A stretch of 64,000 nt of DNA from Pseudomonas allokribbensis (GCF_014863605.1 NZ_CP062252.1:1559001-1623000), one strand, 5' to 3'; counted from the first letter of the stretch, positions 43,795 through 53,227 are shown. Notes: generated by a model not told the origin, from the letters alone. Translations and numbers: made by a program.

Positions 43795-44640
43795 TTAGCG
43801 GGTGCCGCGACGGCTCATGAACGCCAGGCGTTCAAGCAGTTGCACGTCCTGTTCGTTCTTCACCAGCGCACCGGCCAGCGGCGGGATGGCTTTGGTCGGA
43901 TCGCGCTCGCGCAGCACTGCTTCGCCGATGTTGTCGGCCATCAGCAGTTTCAGCCAGTCCACCAGTTCCGAGGTCGACGGCTTCTTCTTCAGGCCCGGCA
44001 CCTTGCGCACGTCGAAGAACACGTCCAGCGCTTCGCTGACCAGGTCCTTCTTGATGTCCGGGTAGTGAACGTCGACGATTTTCTGCAGGGTGGTGCGGTC
44101 GGGGAACGCGATGTAGTGGAAGAAGCAGCGTCGCAGGAAAGCGTCCGGCAGCTCTTTCTCGTTGTTGGAGGTAATGATGATGATCGGACGCTTCTTGGCC
44201 TTGATGGTCTCGTCGATCTCGTAAACGTAGAACTCCATCTTGTCGAGTTCTTGCAACAGATCGTTGGGGAACTCGATGTCAGCCTTGTCGATTTCGTCGA
44301 TCAGCAGAATCACGCGTTCTTCAGACTCGAACGCCTCCCAGAGCTTGCCCTTCTTCAGGTAGTTGCGCACGTCGTGGACTTTTTCATTGCCCAGTTGCGA
44401 GTCGCGCAGACGGCTGACCGCATCGTACTCGTACAGGCCCTGATGGGCCTTGGTGGTGGACTTGATGTGCCAGGTGATCAGCTTGGCGCCGAACGATTCG
44501 GCCAGTTGCTCGGCGAGCATGGTCTTGCCGGTGCCCGGCTCGCCCTTGACCAGCAGCGGCCGCTCCAGGGTGATGGCGGCGTTGACCGCCAGCTTCAGGT
44601 CATCGGTGGCGACGTAGGCCTGGGTGCCTTCGAACTTCAT
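43795..44640 (-). CDS. MoxR-family AAA+ ATPase
   Basis: 281 residues. Walker A GEPGTGKT (about 35-42), Walker B ILLIDEIDKADIEFPN (about 98-113), sensor 1 IIITSNNEKELPDAFLRRC and the arginine finger in FLRRCFFHYI. MoxR AAA+ proteins act with VWA partners; the VWA gene is next in the operon. Confidence 0.93.
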   Translation of the reverse strand: MKFEGTQAYVATDDLKLAVNAAITLERPLLVKGEPGTGKTMLAEQLAESFGAKLITWHIKSTTKAHQGLYEYDAVSRLRDSQLGNEKVHDVRNYLKKGKLWEAFESEERVILLIDEIDKADIEFPNDLLQELDKMEFYVYEIDETIKAKKRPIIIITSNNEKELPDAFLRRCFFHYIAFPDRTTLQKIVDVHYPDIKKDLVSEALDVFFDVRKVPGLKKKPSTSELVDWLKLLMADNIGEAVLRERDPTKAIPPLAGALVKNEQDVQLLERLAFMSRRGTR

Positions 44641-44865
44641 CTGCTAATCCTCGAACGGTAACGCCGACCTGAACGGGCAGGGCGGGGGCGAAATAATCGG
44701 ATGCCCGACTATAACGCGCGGCCCGGTCGACTGTGAACGCAGACGGCTTATTCAGTCTCTGAATGGGGCGTCACATGTTGACTCAGTTTCGGCGCAAAGC
44801 CAGCATTCAGCGATCATCGGTTTGGAAGTAGCCTGCTGAACATCTCTGAAAGAGGATCGGAACCG

Positions 44866-45168
44866 ATGCTACCCAGGAAACGCCCTCGTTTATCGTCTGT
44901 ACAACCTTCGGAAGATTTTTGTCTGGCGCTGACCTTTGTTGATGGTCAGCAGTTGCGTGTCGATTTGAGCCAGGATCTTCAAAGGTATCCGGGCCTCAAG
45001 CCATTACTTGATCCAAAGGTGTTCTGCGCAGCAAACCTCGGAAATGAGGGTTGGACCGTGGAATGGCTGGATCCGGATATTCAGCTCGGCGCCGATACCT
45101 TGTATCTGGATGCGCTCGTGCAAAGACCTAACCCGCATCCGGCTTCGGACGCTCATACCGGGCGTTGA
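44866..45168 (+). CDS. DUF2442-family protein
   Basis: 100 residues: FCLALTFVDGQQLRVDLSQDLQRYPGLKPLLDPKVF and GWTVEWLDPDIQLGADTLYLDAL are the DUF2442 pattern (about 80 residues of mixed alpha/beta, function unknown; some members lie in toxin-antitoxin or host-inhibition loci). AGAGGA is 9 bases before the ATG. The last 41 bases overlap the convergent DUF748 gene, so their mRNAs are complementary at the 3' ends. Confidence 0.8.
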   Translation: MLPRKRPRLSSVQPSEDFCLALTFVDGQQLRVDLSQDLQRYPGLKPLLDPKVFCAANLGNEGWTVEWLDPDIQLGADTLYLDALVQRPNPHPASDAHTGR

Positions 45169-46204
45169 AAGCCTGGATGAATCCATTGCGCAAAATCTGC
45201 AAAAACGCTTCGAACGCGCTGATATCTTGCTGATGGACGCTGCCGCTGAGTTCGACCTTGGTTGCGAACTGGTTTTTGGCCTGGTTCTTCAGCACGGTTT
45301 CAGTACCTCCGACCAGGGCCTCCCAGACTGAGCGGAAGATGCTTTTGTTCTTGTTTTCCACATCCTGTTGCCAGTTGAACACTTCAACGTCGCGCAGCAA
45401 CGGCTTGATGTAGCCCGTCAGCTGGGCTTTTTTGGCCTGGGCCTCGATAACCACGTCGCCGTGGCCGGCATTGAAGTCGAATTTGCCGTAGGCCGAGGCG
45501 AAGTCGTTCATGCGCTTGAGTTCGAGGTCGCGGGCGCGCAGGCGAAATTCGAAATCCTCGAAATTGCTCAGCGGGTCGAAGGTGGCGGAGGTTTCCAGTG
45601 GCGCCTGGCCCAGCAGCAGGGCCTTGCCTTCGAAGCGGGCATCACGCTTGCCCTGGGTGTCGACAACGTTGGTCAGGTTGTAAATGCTCGCTTCGACGTT
45701 CGTAGCGTTCATGTTCACGGGCGGTTTCGAGTTGAAGTTGCGGAAACTGATGCGACCATCGTTGATCTGCACTTCGTCGAGGGTGATCGGCAGCAGCTTG
45801 CCCAACTGCGCGCGCCAGTCGGTGCCTTTACCGGTCTGGGAGTTCTGTTTGTTGGCACCGCCATCGACGAAATTGACTTCGGGTCTGAAGAACTTCACCT
45901 GCGCTACTACCGCGTGGTCGTACCACAGCGAATGCCAGCTCACAGACAGGTCGATCAACGGTGCATTGACGAACGGCACCGGCACCTTGCCGTCGACCTT
46001 GACGATCTTCAGTCCGTTGATCTTGTACGCACCGCGCCACAGGGCCAGGTCCACATCGGTGACCTGCCCACGGTAGTCGCCCATGTTGGCCAGCTTGTCA
46101 TTCAGATAGTCGCGCACGAGAAAAGGCAGGGCGATGTGCAGGGCGATCAGTAGCACAACGACAGTGGCGAGGATCCACAACGGCCAGCGGTAGCGACGCT
46201 TCAT
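45128..46204 (-). CDS. DUF748-family membrane-anchored protein (AsmA-like)
   Basis: 358 residues. One N-terminal membrane helix (about 8-30, [24 protein letters not shown]) leads to a long beta-rich periplasmic part with repeating [20 protein letters not shown] and [20 protein letters not shown] strands. The C-terminus is basic. DUF748/AsmA-like proteins are implicated in phospholipid transport and outer-membrane homeostasis; the role here is not shown. Its 3' end overlaps DUF2442. Confidence 0.83.
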   Translation of the reverse strand: MKRRYRWPLWILATVVVLLIALHIALPFLVRDYLNDKLANMGDYRGQVTDVDLALWRGAYKINGLKIVKVDGKVPVPFVNAPLIDLSVSWHSLWYDHAVVAQVKFFRPEVNFVDGGANKQNSQTGKGTDWRAQLGKLLPITLDEVQINDGRISFRNFNSKPPVNMNATNVEASIYNLTNVVDTQGKRDARFEGKALLLGQAPLETSATFDPLSNFEDFEFRLRARDLELKRMNDFASAYGKFDFNAGHGDVVIEAQAKKAQLTGYIKPLLRDVEVFNWQQDVENKNKSIFRSVWEALVGGTETVLKNQAKNQFATKVELSGSVHQQDISAFEAFLQILRNGFIQAFNARYERPKPDAG

Positions 46205-46332
46205 GGCGGCAATTCCCGAACGGTGTTAAGCGATGGACTGCCGCCTGTAGCAGACGTTCGACCCGACTGGACTGGCAGGAGCAACAGGCTTACCTTGGAG
46301 AGCTGAATTCAACGCTGCATAAGGACCCAGCC

Positions 46333-47307
46333 ATGAGCCGCATTTTTGCTGACAACGCCCATTCCATCGGCAATACGCCGCTGGTGCAGATCAACCGCAT
46401 TGCGCCTCGTGGCGTGACCATCCTGGCCAAGATCGAAGGTCGCAACCCGGGTTACTCGGTGAAGTGCCGGATCGGCGCGAACATGATCTGGGACGCCGAA
46501 AGCAGCGGCAAACTCAAGCCGGGCATGACCATCGTCGAGCCGACCTCGGGCAACACCGGTATCGGCCTGGCCTTTGTGGCGGCCGCTCGCGGTTACAAAT
46601 TGATGCTGACCATGCCGGCCTCGATGAGCATCGAGCGGCGCAAGGTGCTCAAGGCGCTGGGTGCCGAGCTGGTGCTGACCGAGCCTGCCAAAGGCATGAA
46701 AGGCGCAATCGAAAAGGCCAACGAGATCGTCGCCAGCGACGCGGGCAAATACTTCATGCCGTCCCAGTTCGACAACCCGGCCAACCCGGCCATCCACGAA
46801 AAAACCACCGGTCCGGAAATCTGGAACGACACCGACGGTGCGATCGATGTACTGGTGGCGGGCGTCGGCACCGGCGGAACCATCACCGGTGTGTCGCGGT
46901 ATATCAAGAATACGGCGGGCAAACCGATTCTGTCGGTGGCGGTGGAGCCGGTGTCTTCGCCCGTGATCACACAGGCGCTGGCCGGCGAAGAGATCAAGCC
47001 GAGCCCGCACAAGATTCAGGGCATTGGCGCCGGTTTCGTACCAAAGAACCTGGATCTGTCGATGGTCGACCGGGTCGAGCGCGTGACTGATGAAGAGTCC
47101 AAGGCGATGGCCTTGCGCCTGATGCAGGAGGAAGGGATCTTGTGCGGCATTTCCTGCGGTGCTGCGATGGCCGTTGCAGTGCGCCTGGCGGAAACCCCGG
47201 AAATGCAGGGCAAGACCATTGTGGTGGTGCTGCCGGACTCCGGTGAGCGTTATCTGTCGAGCATGTTGTTCAGCGATCTGTTCACCGATCAGGAAAACCA
47301 GCAGTAA
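46333..47307 (+). CDS. cysK: Cysteine synthase A (O-acetylserine sulfhydrylase)
   Basis: 324 residues. The PLP lysine is Lys44 in [13 protein letters not shown], the asparagine/phosphate loop is [20 protein letters not shown] and the GTGGTITG loop binds the cofactor phosphate. It makes cysteine from O-acetylserine and sulfide. AAGGA precedes the ATG by 8 bases. It is divergent from the DUF748 gene. Confidence 0.96.
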   Translation: MSRIFADNAHSIGNTPLVQINRIAPRGVTILAKIEGRNPGYSVKCRIGANMIWDAESSGKLKPGMTIVEPTSGNTGIGLAFVAAARGYKLMLTMPASMSIERRKVLKALGAELVLTEPAKGMKGAIEKANEIVASDAGKYFMPSQFDNPANPAIHEKTTGPEIWNDTDGAIDVLVAGVGTGGTITGVSRYIKNTAGKPILSVAVEPVSSPVITQALAGEEIKPSPHKIQGIGAGFVPKNLDLSMVDRVERVTDEESKAMALRLMQEEGILCGISCGAAMAVAVRLAETPEMQGKTIVVVLPDSGERYLSSMLFSDLFTDQENQQ

Positions 47308-47494
47308 GCGTCCCGTTGATTCAGGTCAGCCAGGGTTCAGGACCGTTATGTTAATTAATGCTTTGTTGCGCAATTCTTAACACTGAATCTTGGGTCGGGC
47401 GGGTTTTTCCCGGAGCCGGTAGTGTTTATCATGGCCGGCCGCCATGTCGGGTAAATGACATTGCGTGGCGTTGTCTTTTTTCAAGGAGTTGTTG

Positions 47495-48433
47495 ATGACC
47501 TTTTCGTTAGCCGCCAAGGTGTCGGTGTTGCTGCTGTTTGTGGGCAGCATCCTCTACGTGCATTTGCGCGGCAAGGCGCGTTTGCCGGTGCTGCGTCAGT
47601 TCGTCAACCATTCGGCGCTGTTCGCTCCGTACAACGCGTTGATGTACCTGTTCTCCGGCGTGCCGTCCAAGCCCTATCTGGATCGCAGCAAATTCCCGGA
47701 ACTGGACGTGCTGCGCGACAACTGGGAAACCATCCGCGACGAAGCGATGCACCTGTTCGACGAGGGCTACATCCGCGCCGCCGAGAAGAACAACGACGCC
47801 GGTTTCGGCTCGTTTTTCAAGAAGGGCTGGAAGCGTTTCTACCTCAAGTGGTACGACAAACCGCTGCCATCGGCCGAAACCCTGTGCCCGAAAACCGTAG
47901 CACTGGTCAGTGCCATCCCCAACGTCAAGGGTGCGATGTTCGCGCTGTTGCCGGGCGGCAGCCATTTGAATCCGCACCGCGATCCGTTCGCCGGTTCCCT
48001 GCGCTATCACCTCGGTCTGTCGACGCCCAACTCCGACGATTGCCGGATCTTCGTCGACGGTCAGGTTTACGCCTGGCGCGACGGTGAAGACGTGATGTTC
48101 GACGAGACCTACGTACACTGGGTCAAGAACGAAACCGAAAAGACCCGCGTCATCCTGTTCTGCGACATCGAGCGTCCGCTGAGCAACCGCCTGATGACCC
48201 GCATCAACCGCTTCATCAGCGCCTGGCTGGGTCGCGCCACCGCACCGCAGAACCTCGACGACGAACGCGTCGGCGGGATCAACCAGGCTTATGCCTGGAC
48301 CAAGAACTTCAGCGACCGGTTCAGCGGTGTGGTCAAACAGTGGAAACGCCGCAATCCAAAGGCCTACCGCGTAATGCGGCCGGTGCTGGCGGTGGTGGTG
48401 TTGACGTTGCTGGGGTATTGGCTTTTTGGTTGA
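47495..48433 (+). CDS. lpxO: Lipid A 2-hydroxylase LpxO (aspartyl/asparaginyl beta-hydroxylase family)
   Basis: 312 residues. An N-terminal membrane anchor (about 5-24) and a C-terminal one (about 290-309, AVVVLTLLGYWLF) frame the dioxygenase domain. The iron ligands are in GSHLNPHRDPFAGSLRYHLGL and the later VHWVKNETEKTRVILF. LpxO hydroxylates the 2 position of the secondary lipid A acyl chain. AAGGAG is 7 bases before ATG 47495. A terminator follows directly. Confidence 0.92.
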   Translation: MTFSLAAKVSVLLLFVGSILYVHLRGKARLPVLRQFVNHSALFAPYNALMYLFSGVPSKPYLDRSKFPELDVLRDNWETIRDEAMHLFDEGYIRAAEKNNDAGFGSFFKKGWKRFYLKWYDKPLPSAETLCPKTVALVSAIPNVKGAMFALLPGGSHLNPHRDPFAGSLRYHLGLSTPNSDDCRIFVDGQVYAWRDGEDVMFDETYVHWVKNETEKTRVILFCDIERPLSNRLMTRINRFISAWLGRATAPQNLDDERVGGINQAYAWTKNFSDRFSGVVKQWKRRNPKAYRVMRPVLAVVVLTLLGYWLFG

Positions 48434-48450
48434 GGCTGAATGCAGAAATG

Positions 48451-48476
48451 AAAAACCGCTCACTTGAGCGGTTTTT
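48451..48476 (+). terminator. Rho-independent terminator after lpxO
   Basis: Stem AAAAACCGCTCA / TGAGCGGTTTTT with a CT loop and a T-run. It also ends transcription from the opposite side, where the small basic-protein gene at 48488 stops. Confidence 0.93.
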
Positions 48477-48487
48477 TGTTTTCTGAA

Positions 48488-48649
48488 TCAGGGACGGCCA
48501 GCGAGTAAGCTTGGTTCATCGATAGAGGTGCCAGTTGCAATGATCTGTAGGAGCCGCCGTTGACTGGCTGTCAGTACAGTCGGATCAGCTTCACCCTTCA
48601 TTGCGTGCGGTTTTTTCTTTCTGGGGGACTTTTTTATTTCTTTGCGCAT
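48488..48649 (-). CDS. Small basic protein of unknown function, downstream of the acetyltransferase-like gene
   Basis: 53 residues from ATG 48649: MRKEIKKSPRKKKPHAMKG, then ADPTVLTASQRRLLQIIATGTSIDE. A GTG at 48688 that overlaps the upstream gene's stop (GTGA) would add 13 residues. The ATG has GGTGGGAAC before it. The N-terminal third is strongly basic (RNA or DNA contact possible) and the rest is predicted helical. I do not recognise a family. The tight coupling to the upstream gene argues that it is real. Confidence 0.5.
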   Translation of the reverse strand: MRKEIKKSPRKKKPHAMKGEADPTVLTASQRRLLQIIATGTSIDEPSLLAGRP

Positions 48650-48684
48650 GTTCCCACCGTGGTTGATCAATATTTGAGCGTTTT

Positions 48685-49257
48685 TCACAATACTAGGCTC
48701 CCTACTGTTTTGACAAGACGACCATCGTTATCCAGACCGAAGCCGAGCTGTTCGTAAATTGGCACTGCTCCCTGGAATGGCTCTTGAGCCTCGATCAAAC
48801 TGCTGCCAATGATGCGGGCGTATTGCTCAATAGCCAGAACGGATAACGGTGCAACGCGGTTTTTCAATGGATGAGTTTCTCTTGGCCGCCCCTCCAGTCG
48901 TACGATTCGAATGCGTCGTCGACTTTTATTCGGGTTGGCAAAGCAAAGTCCGCACAGTTCAGATTCAAACCAGATTGCGATGTCGAGAGCGAGAGGTTCG
49001 CGTGCTTTCCATCCAATGACGTCTACCCATGAAAAGTGCGGGCTCTCCCAACATTCAAAAGCGCTCAGCGCCAACGAGTCGATAGGTTCGAAACGTACTT
49101 TCGATAGGTCAAGAGTTGTGGGGCCAGCCATCTCCAGATCAATCTGGAGTTGAGTAGTGGCAGCGCGGGCAAGTTTTCTTGCCTGCGACTTGTACAACTG
49201 ATACCGCAGATGATTCCGTTCCCTTGGCATGTGATCTCGCGCATTCCATATCCCCAT
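48685..49257 (-). CDS. Possible GNAT-type acetyltransferase, accessory gene
   Basis: 190 residues from ATG 49257; TTG at 49278 would add seven. The C-terminal part LAIEQYARIIGSSLIEAQEPFQGAVPIYEQLGFGLDNDGRLVK has the A-x-x-Y-A-x-x-x-G ... YEQLGF layout of the GNAT acetyl-CoA domain ending. The N-terminal half (ERNHLRYQLYKSQARKLARAATTQLQIDLE) looks like none I know. Three 60-base lines counted by hand give about 53% G+C against about 60% for neighbouring lines, which hints at transfer. It is translationally coupled to the downstream small basic protein. Confidence 0.6.
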   Translation of the reverse strand: MGIWNARDHMPRERNHLRYQLYKSQARKLARAATTQLQIDLEMAGPTTLDLSKVRFEPIDSLALSAFECWESPHFSWVDVIGWKAREPLALDIAIWFESELCGLCFANPNKSRRRIRIVRLEGRPRETHPLKNRVAPLSVLAIEQYARIIGSSLIEAQEPFQGAVPIYEQLGFGLDNDGRLVKTVGSLVL

Positions 49258-49332
49258 CAATGGTCGTTGCAATTGCAAACGAGCCTATGCGCCAGCCCTC
49301 AGCCTGTCGCTACTGGCCCTTTGTCCAACTCA

Positions 49333-49362
49333 TTGCAATCCATGTCGCAGGCTGGTTATAGT
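49333..49362 (+). promoter_or_regulatory. Sigma-70 promoter upstream of the 54-codon ORF
   Basis: TTGCAA (49333-49338), an 18-base spacer and TATAGT (49357-49362). It lies about 55 bases before ATG 49418. It matches the -10 consensus at five of six positions and the -35 at four of six. Confidence 0.55.
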
Positions 49363-49417
49363 CGGCGCTCGTGAGTTCTACGGCTCACCTTTCAACCCTT
49401 CAAAAAAGATCAGCCCA

Positions 49418-49582
49418 ATGCCTGCATCCCTCATCAACGCGGTAGTCGATTCAGCGGTCAACGCTGGCGTCGTGCCGTGCGGGAATCAGCAGCCTGTGCA
49501 GATCAGTCATTACCCCCCACCTGTCAGTAGCACGCCGGTGTGCGCAGTCGTATCACCGCCGGGCGTTGGCGTTTCGGGCTGA
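49418..49582 (+). CDS. Short 54-codon ORF, unknown
   Basis: The reading frame from ATG 49418 gives a Pro/Val-rich peptide ending PPPVSSTPVCAVVSPPGVGVSG. A weak AAGATC lies upstream. It has no signal peptide or membrane segment and no family that I recognise. Support comes from the promoter upstream and from being the only intact frame in the region. It could also be non-coding RNA or chance. Confidence 0.35.
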   Translation: MPASLINAVVDSAVNAGVVPCGNQQPVQISHYPPPVSSTPVCAVVSPPGVGVSG

Positions 49583-49678
49583 TCAGCGTTTTCTGCTGAC
49601 CCCTGTGCCCGCCTGAAAAAACCTACTGAATTTCAGCTTCGGCTGAGTTGGCTATTTGCCTGACTACAGGTGGTATTC

Positions 49679-50551
49679 ATGTTTGTCCTTTCGAAAAAGT
49701 CCGCGCTCGCGGCGGCGTCCACGATCCTGTTCGTTCTGCTGTGGAGCAGCGGGGCGATCTTCTCCAAGTGGGGGCTGGCCCACGCTTCGCCCTTTGCCTT
49801 TCTGCTGATCCGTTTTGTGATTGCCCTGTTCGGGCTGGTGCTGCTGGTGCTGCTGGTGCCGTTGCTCAAGCTGAAACTGCCCAAGGGTGGCAGGCCGATG
49901 CTGTATGCGATGGCCACCGGGCTGGTGTTGTTGGGGGCTTACCAGATCTTCTATCTGCTGGCACTGGACCTGAAGGTCACCCCCGGCGTGATGGCCACCA
50001 TCATGGGTGTGCAACCGATTCTCACGGTGGTGATCATGGAGCGCCAGCGCTCGGCGAGCCGCATTTTCGGCCTGGCGCTGGGATTGGCCGGTCTGATCAT
50101 GGTGGTTTACCAGGGCATTGGCCTGGCCGGGATGTCGCTGGCGGGGATGCTGTTCGGACTGCTGGCGCTGGCTAGCATGACGTTTGGCTCGATCATGCAG
50201 AAGCGCATCATCGACAATCCTCTCGGCACGCTGCCGGTGCAGTATCTGGCGGGGCTGTTGTTGTGCGGGATCTTCGTGCCGTTCCAGCCTTTTCACTTCG
50301 AGCACAGTGCCGGTTTCATCGTGCCGGTGTTGTGGATGGGACTGGTGGTATCGGTGCTGGCGACCTTGCTGCTGTACCGCCTGATCGCCCGGGGCAATCT
50401 GGTGAATGTCACCAGTCTGTTCTATCTGGTGCCGGCGGTGACGGCGGTGATGGATTATCTGATCTTCGGCAATCGCCTGGCGACGTTGAGCGTGTTGGGG
50501 ATGCTGTTGATCATCGTCGGTCTGGTATTTGTCTTCCGTAAATCGGCATAA
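49679..50551 (+). CDS. EamA (DMT)-family exporter
   Basis: 290 residues with ten membrane helices in two EamA repeats (about 8-135 and 150-285). The first helix, LFVLLWSSGAIFSKWGLAHASPFAFLLIRF, is the family hallmark. Members export amino acids or other metabolites; the substrate is unknown. AGGTGG lies 5 bases before ATG 49679; a GTG three codons earlier is less likely. It is convergent with another EamA gene. Confidence 0.88.
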   Translation: MFVLSKKSALAAASTILFVLLWSSGAIFSKWGLAHASPFAFLLIRFVIALFGLVLLVLLVPLLKLKLPKGGRPMLYAMATGLVLLGAYQIFYLLALDLKVTPGVMATIMGVQPILTVVIMERQRSASRIFGLALGLAGLIMVVYQGIGLAGMSLAGMLFGLLALASMTFGSIMQKRIIDNPLGTLPVQYLAGLLLCGIFVPFQPFHFEHSAGFIVPVLWMGLVVSVLATLLLYRLIARGNLVNVTSLFYLVPAVTAVMDYLIFGNRLATLSVLGMLLIIVGLVFVFRKSA

Positions 50552-50563
50552 GAAACGCGCATG

Positions 50564-50597
50564 AAAAAGGCCCGGGAGGAAACTCCCGGGCCTTTTT
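50564..50597. terminator. Bidirectional terminator between two convergent EamA genes
   Basis: Perfect stem AAAAAGGCCCGGGAG / CTCCCGGGCCTTTTT around loop GAAA, with A/T runs on both sides. Confidence 0.95.
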
Positions 50598-50608
50598 ACA
50601 TCTGCCGA

Positions 50609-51517
50609 TCAGCGAGTCGCGACTTCTACCGGTTTCACCGCCGCCGGCTTCAACACCAGCCACAGCGCAATCGCGATCAATACCCCGCCATACACGTGGG
50701 CCATCGACAGCGGTTCATCGAGAAACAACGCGCCCCACAGCACGCCAAACGGCGGGATCATGAAGGTCACCGTCATCGATTTCACCGGCCCGATGGAGCT
50801 CAGCAGACGGAAGTAAATGATGTAGGCAAACGCGGTGCAACCCAGGCCCAGGCCCAGCAGTGACAGCCAGACATTCCAGCCGCCCCAGCTCACCGGCGGC
50901 TGGGTAATGACGCTGTAGCCGAACAGCGGCAACAGGAACAGTGTCGCGCCAAGCATGCTGCCCAACGCCGAAAGACGGCTGTCGAGCCCGCCGGCCTGAT
51001 CCAGCCAGCGACGGGCGAGGAATCCGGCGAAGCCGTAGCAGGTCGTTGCGAGCAGGCAGGCAACAGCGCCCATCAACAGTGGCAGGTCGAACGCAACGGG
51101 GCCTGCACGCGTCAGCACGCCCACGCCGAGCAGGCCAAGGAAAACCCCGGCCAGTTTGGCCACCGTGAGTTTTTCACTGAAGAACAGCCCGCCGATCAAC
51201 ACGCCCATCAGCGGCGTGGTGGCATTGAAGATTGCGGAGTAACCGGCCGGCAGTACTTGCGCGGCAACGGAATACAGGGTGGCTGGAACACCGGAGTTGA
51301 TGACGCCCAGCATCATCACGGTCTTGAGTTTGCCTTTGAAATCCCAGCTGATGCGCATCAGACCGAGGATCACCAGCAAACCGACCGCCGCGATCGAGAC
51401 CCGGAAAAAACCGGTCGGAACGGTGCCGACGACAGGGGCGATGATGCGCATGAACAGGAAACTCGCACCCCAGATCGCAGCCAGCGACAACATGCGGAAA
51501 ATATCGACAGGGCTCAC
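50609..51517 (-). CDS. EamA (DMT)-family exporter, second copy
   Basis: 302 residues from GTG 51517, preceded by AAGGAG with 6-base spacing, far better than the upstream ATG at 51574. Ten membrane helices. AIWGASFLFMRIIAPVVGTVPTGFFRVSIAAVG opens repeat 1 and GYSAIFNATTPLMGVLIGGLFFSEKL is a conserved loop-helix. The sequence is clearly different from the neighbour at 49679, so it is not a recent duplication. Confidence 0.88.
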   Translation of the reverse strand: MSPVDIFRMLSLAAIWGASFLFMRIIAPVVGTVPTGFFRVSIAAVGLLVILGLMRISWDFKGKLKTVMMLGVINSGVPATLYSVAAQVLPAGYSAIFNATTPLMGVLIGGLFFSEKLTVAKLAGVFLGLLGVGVLTRAGPVAFDLPLLMGAVACLLATTCYGFAGFLARRWLDQAGGLDSRLSALGSMLGATLFLLPLFGYSVITQPPVSWGGWNVWLSLLGLGLGCTAFAYIIYFRLLSSIGPVKSMTVTFMIPPFGVLWGALFLDEPLSMAHVYGGVLIAIALWLVLKPAAVKPVEVATR

Positions 51518-51601
51518 GGGCAACTCCTTCCTTGATGGGGACGAGAGTGTTGCCGAGCGCCCTGACGATGGCAACCGCTAAACGGGCATTTAATTTTCCC
51601 G

Positions 51602-53227
51602 TCAGAGCACGAAGCGCGTCACCAGGCCGTTCAGGTCGACGGCCAGGCGCGACAATTCCTGACTGGCGGCAGACGTCTGGGTCGCACCGGCGGCGGTCTG
51701 GGTCGACAGGTCGCGGATGGTCACCAGGTTTTCGTCGACTTCCCGGGCCACCAGCGCCTGTTGTTCGGCGGCGCTGGCGATCACCAGGTTGCGCTGGTTG
51801 ATCTGCGAAATCGACGCGGTGATTTTCTCCAGTGCATGGCCCGCGCTGTTGGCTCGGCGCAGGGTCTGGCTGGCCTGTTCGGCGCTGCTTTGCAACGCGC
51901 CGACTGTGGCGCCGGTGCCTTGCTGGATGCTGCTGATCATCAGCTCGATTTCTTCGGTGGAATTTTGCGTGCGTTGCGCCAGCGAGCGAACCTCGTCGGC
52001 GACCACCGCAAACCCGCGTCCTGCCTCGCCGGCCCGCGCCGCTTCAATGGCGGCGTTGAGTGCCAGCAGGTTGGTCTGCCCGGCGATGCCGCGAATCACT
52101 TCCAGCACCTTGCTGATGTCCTGAGCCTGGGTCGCGAGGCCCTCGGCCTGTTCGGACGCACCGAGCACGGCACTGACCAGTTCCTGAATCGAGTTGATGG
52201 TCTCGCTGACCTGCACATGCCCGTGCTTGCTGTCCTCGTTCGAGGCTTCGGACGCTTCGGCACTGGACACTGCATTGGCCGCGACTTCATCCACCGCCGT
52301 GCTCATCTCGGTAACCGCGGTGGCGGCCTGTTCGATCTGGTCGTTCTGCTGTTGCAGGCCGCGGGTGCTTTGTTCCATCACCGAACTCATTTCCTCGGCG
52401 GCGGAGGCCAGTTGCTGGGCTGACTCGCTGATGCCGCGGATGGTCGAGCGCAGATTGCCCTGCATTTCAGCCAGAGCGGTGAGCAACTGCGCGGCTTCGT
52501 CCCGGCCCTCGCTGTCGATGCGACCACTGAGGTCTCCCGAGGCAATGCGTCGTGCCACGTTCAACGCCTGATTGATCGGCGCGGTGATGCTGCGGGTCAG
52601 CAGCCAGGCCAGCAGCAACGTGGCAATCAGGGCGATGACGATGATTGTGGCGACGATCCACAGCGCCTGCTGGTACATCGCCGCCGCAGACCTGGCAGCG
52701 GCATCCGCACCTTGCTGATTGAGGCTGATCATTTGCTCCAGGGTCTTGTCGAGTACCGTGCCCTGCGGCGCCAGTTCATTGGTCAGGCGCGCGTAAGCCT
52801 GATCGTTTTGCCCGGCGTCGATCTGCTTGAGGATCTGGTCGAGGATGCTCAGGTACTTGGCCGTGTCGGCGCCCAGACCTTCCAGCATCGCCCGTTCTTG
52901 ATCGTTGGCGATCAGGGCTTTGTGGTCGTCGAGGCGTTTGAGCAATTCCTGGCGTTGCGCGGTGAGAATGCCTTTGCTTCGTTCGCGAACGGCCGCCTGG
53001 GTGCTGGTGATCAGGCGCAGGGATTCGAGGCGGATGCTGGCGATGTTCGCTGCCGCGTCATGGATGCTTTCGATGCTGGGCATCCACGATTCTTCGATCA
53101 CCGCCGCGCTCTCACGCAGGGTTTTCATCTGTCCCAGGCCGAACAGGCCAACCACCACCAGCAGGCTGGCCAGAACGGCAAAACTCAAACTGGCGCGCAA
53201 ACCTATGCGCAGATTCCGGATAGACAT
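51602..53227 (-). CDS. Methyl-accepting chemotaxis protein
   Basis: 541 residues from ATG 53227 (AAGGAG 7 bases upstream). A membrane helix (about 9-30), a four-helix-bundle sensor (about 35-185), a second membrane helix (about 188-210), a HAMP domain (about 212-264) and the signalling domain with the hairpin tip [49 protein letters not shown]. No pentapeptide tether for CheR/CheB at the C-terminus. The sensor resembles the helical ligand-binding domains of Pseudomonas organic-acid or amino-acid receptors, but the ligand is unknown. Confidence 0.93.
   Translation of the reverse strand: MSIRNLRIGLRASLSFAVLASLLVVVGLFGLGQMKTLRESAAVIEESWMPSIESIHDAAANIASIRLESLRLITSTQAAVRERSKGILTAQRQELLKRLDDHKALIANDQERAMLEGLGADTAKYLSILDQILKQIDAGQNDQAYARLTNELAPQGTVLDKTLEQMISLNQQGADAAARSAAAMYQQALWIVATIIVIALIATLLLAWLLTRSITAPINQALNVARRIASGDLSGRIDSEGRDEAAQLLTALAEMQGNLRSTIRGISESAQQLASAAEEMSSVMEQSTRGLQQQNDQIEQAATAVTEMSTAVDEVAANAVSSAEASEASNEDSKHGHVQVSETINSIQELVSAVLGASEQAEGLATQAQDISKVLEVIRGIAGQTNLLALNAAIEAARAGEAGRGFAVVADEVRSLAQRTQNSTEEIELMISSIQQGTGATVGALQSSAEQASQTLRRANSAGHALEKITASISQINQRNLVIASAAEQQALVAREVDENLVTIRDLSTQTAAGATQTSAASQELSRLAVDLNGLVTRFVL

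Larger units (their letters stand above)
49258..49678. other. Accessory intergenic region, 421 bases
   Basis: The acetyltransferase-like gene starts at the left edge. A sigma-70 promoter at 49333-49362 points to a 54-codon ORF at 49418-49582. An inverted repeat GTGAG-N8-CTCAC lies at about 49370-49388, just after the promoter. The end carries the exporter gene's ribosome-binding site. Nothing else is recognisable. Confidence 0.55.

Noticed and set aside
47350..47382. Ten-codon frame (MLINALLRNS) between cysK and lpxO
   Set aside because: No ribosome-binding site, no hairpin or attenuator after it, and it does not resemble a known leader peptide.
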